Positions 9,044 through 18,364 of a stretch of DNA of 64,000 bases are shown piece after piece. The notes beneath the pieces are model-generated. The model saw nothing but the letters and a program-made list of their open reading frames with translations. It did no database searches and was not told the origin of the DNA. How positions within the stretch are numbered: position 1 is the stretch's first letter; the number at the start of each line of letters is the position of its first letter. The stretch is from Salinisphaera orenii subsp. orenii MK-B5. GTDB taxonomy: Bacteria > Pseudomonadota > Gammaproteobacteria > Nevskiales > Salinisphaeraceae. Both the position numbers and the translations under genes were made by a program. The stretch is taken from NCBI RefSeq assembly GCF_003788635.1, contig NZ_AYKH01000034.1:1-64000 (forward strand), given 5' to 3'.

Positions 9044-9170
9044 GCAATGTCCCCTTGGTTGAGATCGGTTCCTCGTCGGTCGCCGCCTACTCTCGCACGA
9101 TCGGCCGCGCGGGTGGAGTCGACCTCCGTGGCATGCGCGTTCGCGCTCACGCGGGCCCGTTCGCCGCGCC

Positions 9171-9563
9171 TTAATCCCGGAACAGATCGGGCTGGCGTGG
9201 TGCGGTCGCCGCTTCGGGCTGATTGCGCAGCCAGCGCGCGATCACCGCGAGCACATAGGCCTGTTCCCCCGCGGACAGCGCGCGCTCGGCGGGAATGCGA
9301 TGCCAGCGCGCCAGGCATGTCCGGCAGCAGGTGCCGGTGGCGTGCTGGGCCACGAAGATCGGGTGGTTGCGCCACGGGGTCTGGCGGCCGTCGTTGGCCG
9401 GCCGGGCCGGGGCCAGGCGATCGGCGACGAACTCGGCGCCGTGCGCGAGCACCGCATCCAGACCGCGCTGGGCCAGATAGTCGGCCTCGCGCCGGCCGAG
9501 CGCGAAGCGGCGGCGGAAACGGGATTGGGCCAGCCCGGCGAACAGATCGTCCAGATCGCGCAT
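9171..9563 (-). CDS. DUF4186 family protein
   Basis: 130 aa from the ATG at 9563. The second half, TPWRNHPIFVAQHATGTCCRTCLARWHRIPAERALSAGEQAYVLAVIARWL, is the DUF4186 signature (NHPIFVAQHATATCCRxCLxKWHxIP). The CCxxC plus His residues look like a metal site. The N-terminal FRRRFALGRREADYL part is also family-typical. Function unknown. The gene is divergent from chaC with 67 bases between the starts. The longer open frame to 9782 would overlap chaC and is rejected. Confidence 0.82.
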   Translation of the reverse strand: MRDLDDLFAGLAQSRFRRRFALGRREADYLAQRGLDAVLAHGAEFVADRLAPARPANDGRQTPWRNHPIFVAQHATGTCCRTCLARWHRIPAERALSAGEQAYVLAVIARWLRNQPEAATAPRQPDLFRD

Positions 9564-9630
9564 GCCGGCAGGATAACCGCTCGGGCGGCGTGGCTCGACG
9601 TCCGCGGCCAGGCGCGTAATACTGAGGACC

Positions 9631-10359
9631 ATGACCGATTCGAACGCGGCCCCGGGCGGGCTGCCCAGCGGCATCACCCGCGAGGTGCTCGAACGCGACG
9701 GCCTGCGCGAGACGCTGCGCCGCCGCCATCCCGATCTGCCCATGATCTCGAACGCCGGCATGCGTGCCTCGATCCGCGACACGCTCGCCGCCCGGCCGCC
9801 GCTGGCGGGCGCGGCCGACGGCGTCTGGCTGTTCGGCTACGGCTCGCTGTTGTGGAATCCCTGCGTCGCGGTTGCCGAATGGCGGGACGCGCGTCTCTAC
9901 GGCTATCACCGCGATTTCCGCATCCGCCTGACCCACGGCCGCGGCTGCCCCGATGCGCCCGGTCTGATGCTGGGGCTGGTCCGCGGCGGCTCTTGTCCCG
10001 GCATGGCGCTGCGCGTGGCCGTCGACGATCTCGACCACGAACTGCTCATGATCTGGCGCCGGGAAATGCTCACCGGCGTCTATACCCCGCGCTGGGTCCG
10101 GCTGCGCACCGACGCCGGACCGGTCGCCGCGATCGCGTTCGTGGTCAACCGCGCGCACGAGAACTACTGCGGCCGCCTCGACGAGACCGAGGTCGTGCAA
10201 CTGCTGGCCACGGGCCACGGCGAAATCGGTTCGGCCGCCGACTATCTGGACAGCACGGTCGCGCGGCTCGATGCGCAGGGCATTCACGACCGCCGGCTGC
10301 GGCATCTGCGGGCCCGCGTGGCCGCGCAGCGCGCCCGCATGGCCGCCTCCAGCGGCTAG
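9631..10359 (+). CDS. chaC: ChaC-type gamma-glutamylcyclotransferase
   Basis: 242 aa. The substrate loop WLFGYGSLLWNP (about 67-78) contains the YGSL motif of gamma-glutamylcyclotransferases. RDFRIRLTHGRGCPDAPGLMLGL and WRREMLTGVYTPRW are ChaC landmarks. The family degrades glutathione to 5-oxoproline and Cys-Gly in the cytosol, specifically acting on glutathione. A glutathione economy also fits the Gfa gene near the end of the window. The start is the first ATG of the frame, preceded by a purine-rich stretch. Confidence 0.9.
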   Translation: MTDSNAAPGGLPSGITREVLERDGLRETLRRRHPDLPMISNAGMRASIRDTLAARPPLAGAADGVWLFGYGSLLWNPCVAVAEWRDARLYGYHRDFRIRLTHGRGCPDAPGLMLGLVRGGSCPGMALRVAVDDLDHELLMIWRREMLTGVYTPRWVRLRTDAGPVAAIAFVVNRAHENYCGRLDETEVVQLLATGHGEIGSAADYLDSTVARLDAQGIHDRRLRHLRARVAAQRARMAASSG

Positions 10360-10744
10360 CGGCTTCGGCGCGGCACCGCCCGCAGGGCCGTGGCAGTCGA
10401 CGGGGGCCGCGTGCGGCCGACGTGGCCCGGTTTGCCGACCAGCCCGGCGGACGCCGACGCGCGGACGTGGCGACGCCTGCAACGCGGTAGGGCCTCGGCG
10501 ACGGCGCCGACGCTCGACCGTGCCGGCGCCGCGAGCGCGCGGCCACGCCCGTCTTGTCCAACCGAGCCCTTGCGAAGAACGTATCCGCGGCGCCGGGCGC
10601 CAAGGTTTTCGCGCCGTGGCCGTCCGCGGTATCGGCGGCGCGTTCCCCGAGTCAGCACCGTCGGCGCGGCTGGTCCAGCCCGAGCGCGCTCTATGCATGC
10701 GGTGAACGGCCGGCCGGGGCGATGATTCGCGGCGCGGGTTCCTG
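10360..10744. other. 385-base region between convergent genes
   Basis: Separates the end of chaC (plus) from the end of the diguanylate cyclase gene (minus). I see no credible gene and no hairpin with a T-run. Confidence 0.45.
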
Positions 10745-11962
10745 TCAGGCGGGCGCATGCCGGGTCCGGCCCGGCGCATTCGCATCGGCATCGTCGAACG
10801 GCGGCCAGACGCGGTTGCGGCCCGCGTCCTTGGCCGCGTACAGCGCCGAATCGGCGCCGTCGATGAGCTGGTCGACCCGGAAACGCGCCAGCGACCCGGC
10901 CATGGCGCCGATGCTTACCGTGACCACGTCGTGGTCATGGCGTTCGGCGTGGCGGATGCCGAAGCCCTCGACCGCGCGCCGGATGCGTTCGCTGATGCGC
11001 ACCGCGTCGGCCAGGCCGGCACCGTGCAGCAGCACCAGAAACTCTTCGCCGCCGATGCGCACGGCCAGGTCGCTGTCGTTGCGCAGCCGGGCATAGAGCG
11101 CGCCGGCGATGCGCTGCAGGCAGGCATCGCCCTCGGGATGCCCGTGGTGGTCGTTGAAGGCCTTGAAGTGGTCGACGTCGATCATGAGCGCGGCCACCGA
11201 CAGATCGCTGCCGTGCAGGCCCGTCTGCAGCGATTCGATCCGCCGTTCCAGCGCGTAGCGGTTGGCCAGGCCGGTCAGCGGATCGTGACGCGCGGCCAGC
11301 TCGGCCTCCTCGCGCTTGAGCCGGTCCTGCAGGCGGCGCAGAAAGGCATAGCGGGTGTCCCATTCCATGCGATAGCTGGCCGCGATTCCCAGATAGGCCA
11401 CACAGGGCATGATCGTCAGGCCCACGAGCTGGGTGGCCACGGTGTTGGCGTGGGGCAGCAGGACCGCCAGATAGGCCGCGACGATGAGGGCGGTCGTGGC
11501 GGCGGCGAATCGGAAGTCCAGCCGCTGGTTGACGCAGGCATAGATCAGCACCGGCAGCACCAGAAACTGGTACTGGTCCGCGGAGGGGCCGCTGTTGAGC
11601 GCGTAGACGAAGAGAATCTGCGCCACCATGGCCAGCGGTATCGTCGCCGTGAGGGACTCGCGCAGGATCAGCCCCGGCTCCCGCCGCACGAGCCAGCCGG
11701 CCAGCAGGATCGCCGGCGTGACCACCAGCAGATGCGCGACCAGTGCGATCAGGAAGGTCTGCGGCAGCAGCAGAAAATCCACGATCAGAAACAGGTTGTA
11801 GATCAGCAGGGTGGGCCCGATCGTGGCGAGCGTCACGCGCGCCTGATGGCGCCGGCGGTAGGTCTCGAAGGCGCGCTCCACCGCCGGCGGAAAGCGCAGG
11901 CCCGGGCCGCGGTTGTCGATGCAGCGCCGGACTTCGGCGCGGGTGATGGTCGGTTCGCTCAT
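10745..11962 (-). CDS. Membrane-bound GGDEF diguanylate cyclase
   Basis: 405 aa. Six predicted membrane helices lie between about 40 and 210, then a short coiled-coil (FLRRLQDRLKREEAELAARHDPLTGLANR), then a GGDEF domain at about 230-395. The active-site motif is IGGEEF, which is catalytically competent, and DVDHFKAFNDHHGHPEGD is the metal/substrate part. I see no RxxD inhibitory site in the expected place five residues before GGEEF (the sequence there is RNDSDLAVR), so product inhibition may be weak. It makes c-di-GMP from two GTP. The sensory input of the membrane part is unknown. Confidence 0.92.
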   Translation of the reverse strand: MSEPTITRAEVRRCIDNRGPGLRFPPAVERAFETYRRRHQARVTLATIGPTLLIYNLFLIVDFLLLPQTFLIALVAHLLVVTPAILLAGWLVRREPGLILRESLTATIPLAMVAQILFVYALNSGPSADQYQFLVLPVLIYACVNQRLDFRFAAATTALIVAAYLAVLLPHANTVATQLVGLTIMPCVAYLGIAASYRMEWDTRYAFLRRLQDRLKREEAELAARHDPLTGLANRYALERRIESLQTGLHGSDLSVAALMIDVDHFKAFNDHHGHPEGDACLQRIAGALYARLRNDSDLAVRIGGEEFLVLLHGAGLADAVRISERIRRAVEGFGIRHAERHDHDVVTVSIGAMAGSLARFRVDQLIDGADSALYAAKDAGRNRVWPPFDDADANAPGRTRHAPA

Positions 11963-12046
11963 GCGCAGGACCGAGGCTCTGGAATCATGGTTACCGCGGT
12001 TGTTCTAGCACGTCGTCGGCGGCGCTTGAATACGCCATTCCGACGA

Positions 12047-12463
12047 TCACTCCGGGTCGACGCGTCCGCGCAGTGTCTTCTTGCGGCCGCGTCGTGTCTT
12101 GTTGTCCACGCGTTTTCGGCGGGCCGCGCGACTGGCGCGCGTGGGGCGTCGTTTCTTGCGTTCGCGCGTGGCCGCGCGGATCAGCGCCTGCAGTCGCGTG
12201 AGGGCGTCGGCGCGGTTGGCCTCCTGCGTGCGGTGACGCTGGGCCTTGATCACGATCACCCCGTCCGCCGAGATCCGCTGGTCGGCCAGCGCCAGCAGGC
12301 GTTCCTTGTAGACGTCGGGCAGCGACGAGGCCCGGATGTCGAAGCGCAGATGAATCGCCGTGGCGACCTTGTTGACGTTCTGACCGCCGGCGCCGCGGGC
12401 GCGAATCGCCCGCAGCTCGATCTCTTGCATGGATAGGCCGACGCGGCCGGAGATCGCGAGCAT
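12047..12463 (-). CDS. arfB: Alternative ribosome-rescue factor B (peptidyl-tRNA hydrolase ArfB/YaeJ)
   Basis: 138 aa, close to the 140 aa of E. coli ArfB. The catalytic GGQ is at 26-28 in RGAGGQNVNKVATAIHLRF. The C-terminal tail is very basic (TRERKKRRPTRASRAARRKRVDNKTRRGRKK), as needed to sit in the empty mRNA channel of stalled ribosomes. It hydrolyses peptidyl-tRNA on non-stop complexes. The start at 12463 gives the family length; the frame extends to 12496 without conservation. Confidence 0.95.
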   Translation of the reverse strand: MLAISGRVGLSMQEIELRAIRARGAGGQNVNKVATAIHLRFDIRASSLPDVYKERLLALADQRISADGVIVIKAQRHRTQEANRADALTRLQALIRAATRERKKRRPTRASRAARRKRVDNKTRRGRKKTLRGRVDPE

Positions 12464-12521
12464 GGTCACCGTCCGGGCCGCCGTGGGGCCGGCCATTGGA
12501 GCCGCTGGTACCGGGGCGCGG

Positions 12522-13283
12522 TCACGACTTGAGCCGGTAGCCGGTCCGGAAGATCCAGGCGACCAGCGCCATGCAGGCGGCCAGAAACACCGTGATCATC
12601 ACCAGACTGAGGCCCACGCTGACGTCGGCCACGCCGTAGAAGCTCCAGCGAAAGCCGGAGACCAGATACACCACCGGGTTGAACAAGGTGATCTTCTGCC
12701 ACAGGGGCGGGAGCATGTCGATCGCGTAGAAGGTGCCGCCGAGGAAGGTCAGCGGTGTGACGATCAGCAGCGGGACGAGCTGGAGTTTCTCGAAATTGTC
12801 GGCCCAGATGCCGATGATGAAGCCGAACAGGCTGAAGGTGACCGAGGTCAGCACCAGGAACAGCAGCATCATGAACGGATGCGCGATCTCCAGATCCACG
12901 AACAGCGACGCCGTGGCCAGGATGATCAGCCCGAGCATGGCCGACTTGGTCGCCGCCGCACCGACATAGCTGATCACGATCTCCACGTAGGAGATGGGGG
13001 CGGAGAGCAGCTCGTAGATGGTGCCGATGAACTTCGGGAAATAGATCGCGAACGAGGCGTTGGAAATGCCCTGGGTCATCAGCGTCAGCATGATCAGCCC
13101 GGGCACGATGAAGGCGCCGTAGCTCACGCCGCCGACCTCGTCGATGCGCGAACCGATCGCCGAGCCGAAGACCACGAAGTACAGGGACGTCGAGATCACC
13201 GGCGAGACCACGCTCTGGAAGAGGGTGCGCCAGGTGCGTGCCATCTCGGTCTTGTAGATCGTGGCGATGGCGTGGAAATTCAT
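12522..13283 (-). CDS. ABC-2 type export permease (YadH-like)
   Basis: 253 aa with six membrane segments. The ABC-2 signatures are [31 protein letters not shown] near the N-terminus and [31 protein letters not shown]-like text in the middle ([19 protein letters not shown]). [17 protein letters not shown] is the late conserved loop. It starts at ATG 13283 overlapping the stop of the ATPase gene (ATGA), so both are one operon. The closest scheme I know is E. coli YadGH, with unknown substrate. A long frame continuing upstream through the ATPase gene is a shadow. Confidence 0.9.
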   Translation of the reverse strand: MNFHAIATIYKTEMARTWRTLFQSVVSPVISTSLYFVVFGSAIGSRIDEVGGVSYGAFIVPGLIMLTLMTQGISNASFAIYFPKFIGTIYELLSAPISYVEIVISYVGAAATKSAMLGLIILATASLFVDLEIAHPFMMLLFLVLTSVTFSLFGFIIGIWADNFEKLQLVPLLIVTPLTFLGGTFYAIDMLPPLWQKITLFNPVVYLVSGFRWSFYGVADVSVGLSLVMITVFLAACMALVAWIFRTGYRLKS

Positions 13284-14215
13284 GCGCGGCCTCCCGTGTT
13301 GACCAGATCCACGAAGATCTCCTCCAGCGAACTCTTCTGGGTGTCGACGTCGCGCAGGCCCACCCCGGCGGCGTCGAGATCGCGGAACAGCGCGGATATG
13401 CCGGCCGCGCGGTCGCGGCTGTTGTAGGTGTGGACCAGCGCCCAGCCGTCCTCGCTCACGGTCAGATCGTGATCGGCGAGCGCCGCCGGCAGGCGTTCGA
13501 GCGGCCGGTCCAGCTGCAGGGTCAGACGCTTCTCGCCGAGCCGACGCATCAGTTCGTGGGTTTCTTCGACCACGATCAGCTCGCCGGCGTTGATCACGCC
13601 GATGCGGTCGGCCATCTGCTCGGCCTCCTCGAGATAGTGGGTGGTCAGAATGATGGTGACCCCGGACTCGCGCAGCGCGCGCACGACCTGCCACATGCTG
13701 CGACGCAGTTCGACGTCCACGCCCGCCGTGGGTTCGTCGAGAAACAGGATGCTCGGCTCGTGGGCCAGCGCCTTGGCGATCATCACGCGCCGCTTCATGC
13801 CGCCCGACAGCGTCATGAGCATGGCGTCGCGCTTGTCCCAGAGCGACAGCTCGCGCAGGACCCGATCGACGCGTTCGGGATCCTTCGGCTTGCCGAACAG
13901 CCCGCGGCTGAAGGCGACGGTGGCGCGGACCTTCTCGAACTGGTCCGTGGTCAGTTCCTGCGGCACCAGCCCGATCTTTTCGCGCGCCGCGCGATAGTCG
14001 CTGATGATGTCGTGGCCGTCGGCGGTCGCACGGCCGCCGCTCGGGTTGACCAGACCGCAGAGAATGCTGATCAGCGTCGTCTTGCCGGCGCCGTTCGGGC
14101 CGAGCAGGGCGAATATCTCGCCGCGCGGAATCTCCAGGTCGATGCCCTTGAGCGCGGTGAAGCCGGAGGGGAAGGTCTTGGTCAGACCGTGAATCGAGAT
14201 GATCGGTGACGACAC
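13280..14215 (-). CDS. ABC transporter ATP-binding protein (YadG-like)
   Basis: 311 aa from GTG 14215. Walker A is GPNGAGKTT (about 39-47), the signature is [15 protein letters not shown], Walker B is [12 protein letters not shown], and the H-loop is [13 protein letters not shown]-terminal domain of about 80 residues follows, typical of ABC-2 exporters. It energises the permease encoded immediately downstream. The GTG start is inferred because residues before [15 protein letters not shown] are Arg/Pro-rich and unconserved. Confidence 0.9.
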   Translation of the reverse strand: MSSPIISIHGLTKTFPSGFTALKGIDLEIPRGEIFALLGPNGAGKTTLISILCGLVNPSGGRATADGHDIISDYRAAREKIGLVPQELTTDQFEKVRATVAFSRGLFGKPKDPERVDRVLRELSLWDKRDAMLMTLSGGMKRRVMIAKALAHEPSILFLDEPTAGVDVELRRSMWQVVRALRESGVTIILTTHYLEEAEQMADRIGVINAGELIVVEETHELMRRLGEKRLTLQLDRPLERLPAALADHDLTVSEDGWALVHTYNSRDRAAGISALFRDLDAAGVGLRDVDTQKSSLEEIFVDLVNTGGRA

Positions 14216-14518
14216 GGACGGTCCTCGGGTCGAGCGGACGGACGGCGGCCCGCGTAGGGTACGCCAGCGCGGCTGCGGCGCAACGCCCGCCCGCATGCGG
14301 CGGCGGTCGAACGCGCCCTCCGCCGTCCCGGGCCACGGCGCGGGACGGAACGGACGCGCACGGATGTGCCGCAACGGGCCGCGGCCGCTCGCCGCGGCGG
14401 GCCCGGCCGGTGCGGTTCAGCGGCCGCGGGAGCCGCGACGGCGGCCGACGGCGCGGCATTGGTGTGCCGGCGCCTCGGCGTTGGCCGGCCGTCCTCCGCG
14501 CCCCGGCGCTGCCTACCC
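14216..14518. other. 303-base intergenic region
   Basis: Lies between the ABC ATPase start and the alpha/beta hydrolase stop, both minus strand. Extremely GC-rich, with no gene or terminator that I can support. Confidence 0.4.
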
Positions 14519-15349
14519 TCAGGCGATGAAGTCGATCAGCGCGCGGTTGAATTCATCGGCGTGGGTCGCGTTGATCGCGTGCGGCCCGCCCTGGATCACC
14601 GAGACCGAGCTGTCGCCGATCATGTCCGCCGCGCGTTTGCCGCTGACCTCGAAGGGCACGATGGCGTCGGCATCGCCGTGCAGGATCAGCACGGGGACGT
14701 CGATGCGCTCGAGATCGCCGCGGAAGTCGGTGCGGCCAAAGGCGGCGATGCAGTCGAGCGTGCCCTTGGGCGAGGCGAAGGAGGCGATCTGGCGGTGGTA
14801 CTGCCGGTTGGCCTCGCTGACCAGCAGGCCCTGCTCGCTGCTGAAGAACTGGGTCGTGAAGTCCTCGAGAAAGGCGATGCGGTCGCCGCGCACGCCGTCC
14901 TCGAACTGGGCGATGGTGGCATCGTCCAGGCCGCCGTCCGGATTGTCGTCGCTCTTGTAGAGATACGGCGGCACCGCCGCGGCCAGCACCGCGCGGGCGA
15001 TGCGCTCGGAGCCGTAGCGGCCGAGATAGCGCGCGACCTCGCCGCCGCCCATGGAAAAGCCCACCAGCGTCGCCTCGCGCAGGTCGAGGTGGGTCAGCAG
15101 GGCCTGCAGATCGGCGGCGAAGGTGTCGTAATCGTAGCCGCTCCAGGGCTGCGACGAGCGCCCGAAGCCGCGCCGGTCGTAGGTGATCACGCGATGCCCG
15201 GCCTCGATCAGGGCCCCCACCTGGGGCTCCCAGCTGCGGCCGCTCATCGGCCAGCCGTGGATCAGGACCACCGGTCGGCCGCTGCCGTGATCCTCGTAGT
15301 AGAGCTCGACCGGGGCCTCGTTCTCCGTCGCAACCTGTAGAAACGCCAT
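14519..15349 (-). CDS. Alpha/beta hydrolase, non-haem chloroperoxidase/esterase type
   Basis: 276 aa. The fold markers are [17 protein letters not shown] (oxyanion loop), [12 protein letters not shown], and the nucleophile elbow GFSMGGGE with Ser at about 98. The acid is in [13 protein letters not shown] and the His in [31 protein letters not shown] and the [14 protein letters not shown] segment are typical of cofactor-free chloroperoxidases, which act as esterases/perhydrolases in vivo. Cytosolic, with no signal peptide. The start at 15349 begins the conserved [10 protein letters not shown]. Divergent from the radical SAM gene. Confidence 0.9.
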   Translation of the reverse strand: MAFLQVATENEAPVELYYEDHGSGRPVVLIHGWPMSGRSWEPQVGALIEAGHRVITYDRRGFGRSSQPWSGYDYDTFAADLQALLTHLDLREATLVGFSMGGGEVARYLGRYGSERIARAVLAAAVPPYLYKSDDNPDGGLDDATIAQFEDGVRGDRIAFLEDFTTQFFSSEQGLLVSEANRQYHRQIASFASPKGTLDCIAAFGRTDFRGDLERIDVPVLILHGDADAIVPFEVSGKRAADMIGDSSVSVIQGGPHAINATHADEFNRALIDFIA

Positions 15350-15487
15350 GACGTTTGTCTCGCTTTTCGTGTCGGAACTGCAGTCTCGCCCGAGTGCGCC
15401 GGCAGGGCAATGCGGCGGCGGTGCAACCCCGCCACCGGCCGGCTGCGTACTGGACCGATACGCTTCGTGACTGTATAAAAATACACA

Positions 15488-16765
15488 ATGGAAACCGTAC
15501 GCAAACTCGCCATCCTGGCCGATGCGGCCAAGTACGATGCGTCCTGTGCGTCCAGCGGCAGCGCGCGCCGCGATTCGGTCGGCGGACGCGGTGTCGGCTC
15601 GGCCGGCGGCTCGGGCATATGCCATGCCTATGCGCCGGACGGGCGCTGCATCTCGCTGCTCAAGATCCTGCTCACCAATTTCTGCATCTACGAGTGCAGC
15701 TACTGCATCAACCGCAATTCCTCGAACGTGCCCCGGGCGCGATTCACGACTGAGGAAGTCGTCGACCTGACCCTGGCGTTTTACAAGCGCAACTACATCG
15801 AGGGGCTGTTTCTGTCCTCCGGCGTCATCCGCACGCCCGACTACACCATGGATCAGCTTGTCCGGGTCGCGCGCAGCCTGCGCGAGGATCACGATTTCCG
15901 CGGCTATATCCATCTCAAGACCATTCCCGATGCCGACGGCGAACTGCTGGCCGCCGCCGGCCGCTACGCCGATCGCCTGTCGATCAACGTCGAGCTGCCG
16001 ACCCAGGACGGGCTCGACCGGCTCGCGCCGGAAAAGGACCACCGCACCATCAAGCTGTCGATGGCGCGCATCCGTGCCCGAAGCGAGGCGCACGCCGAGG
16101 ACCGGCGCGCCGCCCGACGCGTGACCAGTGCGCGGCCAAAGGCGGCCGGCCCGGGCCGGTTCGCCCCGGCCGGCCAGTCCACCCAGATGATCGTCGGCGC
16201 CGAACCCTCGACCGACGCGGACATCCTGTCGACCACGGCGGATCTGTACGCTGCCTATCGGCTCAAGCGGGTCTATTTCTCCGCCTTCTCGCCCATTCCC
16301 GACAGCTCGGCGGCGTTGCCCGCGCGGCGCACCTCGCTGATGCGCGAGCATCGCCTGTATCAGTCCGACTGGCTGCTGCGCTTCTACGGCTACGGCGCCG
16401 ACGAGATCACGGCCGGCGGCGACGACCGCGTCACGCCCGGCATGCTGGATCTGGACGTCGACCCCAAGCTCGGCTGGGCGCTGCGCAACCGCGGTTTCTT
16501 TCCCGTGGACCTGAACCGCGACTCGCGTCCCCGGCTGCTGCGCGTGCCGGGGCTGGGCGTGAAATCGGTGAATCGGCTGCTGTCGATCCGGCGCTGGCAG
16601 CGGATCCGGCTCGAGGACCTGGTCGCGCTGAAGGCCGGCATCGCCCGCGCCATGCCGTTCATCGTCTGCGCCAATCACCGGCCCGCGGTCGCGGATGCGC
16701 CCGGCGCCGCGCTGCGCGCCCGGTTTGCGCCGCCCGCCGCCGCCCAGCAGACTTTCGACTTCTGA
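15488..16765 (+). CDS. Putative DNA modification/repair radical SAM protein (TIGR03916 type)
   Basis: 425 aa. The radical SAM cluster is CIYECSYC (CX3CX2C) inside LLKILLTNFCIYECSYCINRNSSNVPRARFTTEEVV. The C-terminus has a helix-hairpin-helix DNA-binding unit (LLRVPGLGVKSVNRLLSIRRWQRIRLEDL). An N-terminal METVRKLAILADAAKYDASCASSGS block is family-specific. Relatives are usually next to a DUF4130/UdgX gene and are proposed to act together in DNA repair. Here the partner is at 18365-19843, separated by two unrelated genes. Chemistry is not established. Confidence 0.88.
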   Translation: METVRKLAILADAAKYDASCASSGSARRDSVGGRGVGSAGGSGICHAYAPDGRCISLLKILLTNFCIYECSYCINRNSSNVPRARFTTEEVVDLTLAFYKRNYIEGLFLSSGVIRTPDYTMDQLVRVARSLREDHDFRGYIHLKTIPDADGELLAAAGRYADRLSINVELPTQDGLDRLAPEKDHRTIKLSMARIRARSEAHAEDRRAARRVTSARPKAAGPGRFAPAGQSTQMIVGAEPSTDADILSTTADLYAAYRLKRVYFSAFSPIPDSSAALPARRTSLMREHRLYQSDWLLRFYGYGADEITAGGDDRVTPGMLDLDVDPKLGWALRNRGFFPVDLNRDSRPRLLRVPGLGVKSVNRLLSIRRWQRIRLEDLVALKAGIARAMPFIVCANHRPAVADAPGAALRARFAPPAAAQQTFDF

Positions 16766-16795
16766 TGGTCCGGCTGGCGACGAGCGGGGGTGGCG

Positions 16796-17467
16796 ATGAC
16801 AGCGAACACGACGCCGGTATGCGTGCTGACCGGCGACATCGTGCGTTCCGGCGCGCTCTCGGCCGAGACGCTCGATGGCGTGATGGCGGGGATCGAGGCG
16901 TTCTCGGGCGTCGTCGCCGCCTGGCCGGGGGCGCCGGACGTGCGCGAGGAGCGTTTTCGCGGCGACGGCTGGCAGCTGTATCTCGGCGCGCCGCGCTGGA
17001 CGCTGCGCGCGGCCCTCGGCCTGCGGGCGGCGATCCGGTCGCGGCACCCCTCGGTGGAGACACGTCTGGCCGCGGCGTTCGGCCCGGCTCGCCTCGGCGC
17101 GCGGCTGGCCGCCTCCTCGGGCGCGGCCTTCGAGGCGTCGGGGCGGGCGCTCGAGGGGCTCGGCACGCGTCGGCTGTGGCGCTTCGGCGGCGGGCTCGGG
17201 TCCGTCGCCCTGGACGATCTGGCGGACGGCCTGTTCGCGGTCTGCGATCGCTGCTCGCAGGGCTGGACCGGACGCCAGGCCGAGGTGTTCGGCCGGCTCG
17301 CGGTGCCCGATGCACCGGCGATGATCGACGTGGCCGCGGCGCTGGAGGTCGCGCCGCAGACGGTGCACGCGCATTTCGAGCGGGCCGACGGCCACGCGTT
17401 GCTCGATGCCGTGGCCCGCTTCGAGGCCGCAGTGGATTCAGTCGTTCCGGGCCCATCAGTCGAATAA
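16796..17467 (+). CDS. SatD family protein
   Basis: 223 aa from ATG 16796 (GGGGG five bases upstream; a GTG two codons earlier lacks spacing). The N-terminus VCVLTGDIVRSGALSAETLDGV, the FRGDGWQLYL segment and SGAAFEASGRALEGL are the SatD pattern. The last 60 residues (GWTGRQAEVFGRLAVPDAPAMIDVAAALEVAPQTVHAHFERADGHALLDAVARFE) look like a helix-turn-helix. I infer DNA binding, perhaps to the palindromes right after its stop codon. SatD is commonly followed by a DUF3307 gene, as here. Biochemical role unknown. Confidence 0.8.
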   Translation: MTANTTPVCVLTGDIVRSGALSAETLDGVMAGIEAFSGVVAAWPGAPDVREERFRGDGWQLYLGAPRWTLRAALGLRAAIRSRHPSVETRLAAAFGPARLGARLAASSGAAFEASGRALEGLGTRRLWRFGGGLGSVALDDLADGLFAVCDRCSQGWTGRQAEVFGRLAVPDAPAMIDVAAALEVAPQTVHAHFERADGHALLDAVARFEAAVDSVVPGPSVE

Positions 17468-17468
17468 A

Positions 17469-17502
17469 GCTGATTTCTAAAAATCAGCCGAATAAGGCTG
17501 AT
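17469..17502. promoter_or_regulatory. Interlocking GCTGAT/ATCAGC palindromes upstream of the DUF3307 gene
   Basis: Directly after the SatD stop, GCTGAT (17469), ATCAGC (17483) and GCTGAT (17497) are spaced 14 bases start to start in alternating orientation, so two palindromes share the middle arm. The AT-rich stretch (to TATAACAT at 17502-17509) stands out sharply from the GC-rich surroundings. This looks like an operator over the promoter of the next gene; SatD is the obvious candidate regulator (inference). Confidence 0.65.
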
Positions 17503-17567
17503 ATAACATCGCTCGGACGTCGCGCCACCGGTGCCCGGTGGGGCCACGGATACAGGAGGCGACCGTC

Positions 17568-18362
17568 ATGCTCGCGACATTGACGATGCTGGCGTTCGCG
17601 CACGTGCTGGCCGATTTCGTGCTCCAGAGCCGCGCGATGGTCGCGCGCAAGCATCGGCGCGCCGTTCTGCTCCGGCATACGGCGATCGTGGGCGCGACCG
17701 CGTTCGTCGCGCTCGCGGCCTGGACGCCGGCTGCGCTGATCGCGGTCGCTGTCGCCACCCTCGCGCATGCGGGCATCGATGCCGCCAAACTGGCGCTGGC
17801 GCGGCGCGCCCGGCATCCCTTCGCGGCACTGCGGCTGTTCGGTGCCGATCAGTGCGCCCATCTGTTGTCGATCGGCATCGTGGCCGCGCTCCTGCCGCAG
17901 GCCTACGCCGAGGGGCTGTGGCCGGCGGTGCTCGGCTCGACTGCGGCCCAGGGGCTGGCGGCCGCGGCCGCGCTCGTCACCGGCGTCACCGCCGCGACGC
18001 GGGTGGGCGATCTGATGCTCGCCCAGCTGCTGGCCGGGATCCGGCACTCGCGTTCGGCCGGATCGCCAGGGTCCGCGGCCGGCCGGGCCGAGGATGCCGG
18101 TGGCGCCGACGAGCTGCGCGCCGGGGCCTGGATCGGCTGGCTGGAACGCGGTCTCGTCTTTCTGTTCGTGCTGCTCGGCGAGTTCAACGCTATCGGCTTC
18201 GTGATCGCCGCCAAATCGATCCTGCGCTTCGAATACGCGCGCGACCCGGCCAAGAGCGAGCTGGTCATCATCGGTACGCTCGCGAGTTTCGGCTGGGCGG
18301 TGCTCACGGCGCTGGCGACCGCGGCCGCTCTCGACGGTCTGTGGCCCGCAGGCGCGGGGTGA
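17568..18362 (+). CDS. DUF3307 family membrane protein
   Basis: 264 aa from ATG 17568, preceded by a perfect AGGAGG. The start MLATLTMLAFAHVLADFVLQSRAMVARKHRRAVLLRHTAIV is the DUF3307 hallmark (HxLADFxLQ). There are six to seven membrane helices and a hydrophilic Ala/Gly insert at about 160-185. The end RGLVFLFVLLGEFNAIGFVIAAKSILRFEYARDPAKSELVIIGTLASFGWAV is likewise family-typical. It forms a pair with the upstream SatD gene, with the palindromic site between them. Function unknown. Confidence 0.85.
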   Translation: MLATLTMLAFAHVLADFVLQSRAMVARKHRRAVLLRHTAIVGATAFVALAAWTPAALIAVAVATLAHAGIDAAKLALARRARHPFAALRLFGADQCAHLLSIGIVAALLPQAYAEGLWPAVLGSTAAQGLAAAAALVTGVTAATRVGDLMLAQLLAGIRHSRSAGSPGSAAGRAEDAGGADELRAGAWIGWLERGLVFLFVLLGEFNAIGFVIAAKSILRFEYARDPAKSELVIIGTLASFGWAVLTALATAAALDGLWPAGAG

Positions 18363-18364
18363 CC

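Noticed and set aside
12522-14459. A single 645-codon minus frame spanning the ABC permease and ATPase genes
   Set aside because: Only its C-terminal 253 codons are the permease; the rest is out of frame with the ATPase, whose Walker motifs are read in the other frame.
14519-17395. A 958-codon minus frame suggesting a giant hydrolase fusion
   Set aside because: Only the last 276 codons encode the alpha/beta hydrolase; the remainder is antisense to the radical SAM and SatD genes.
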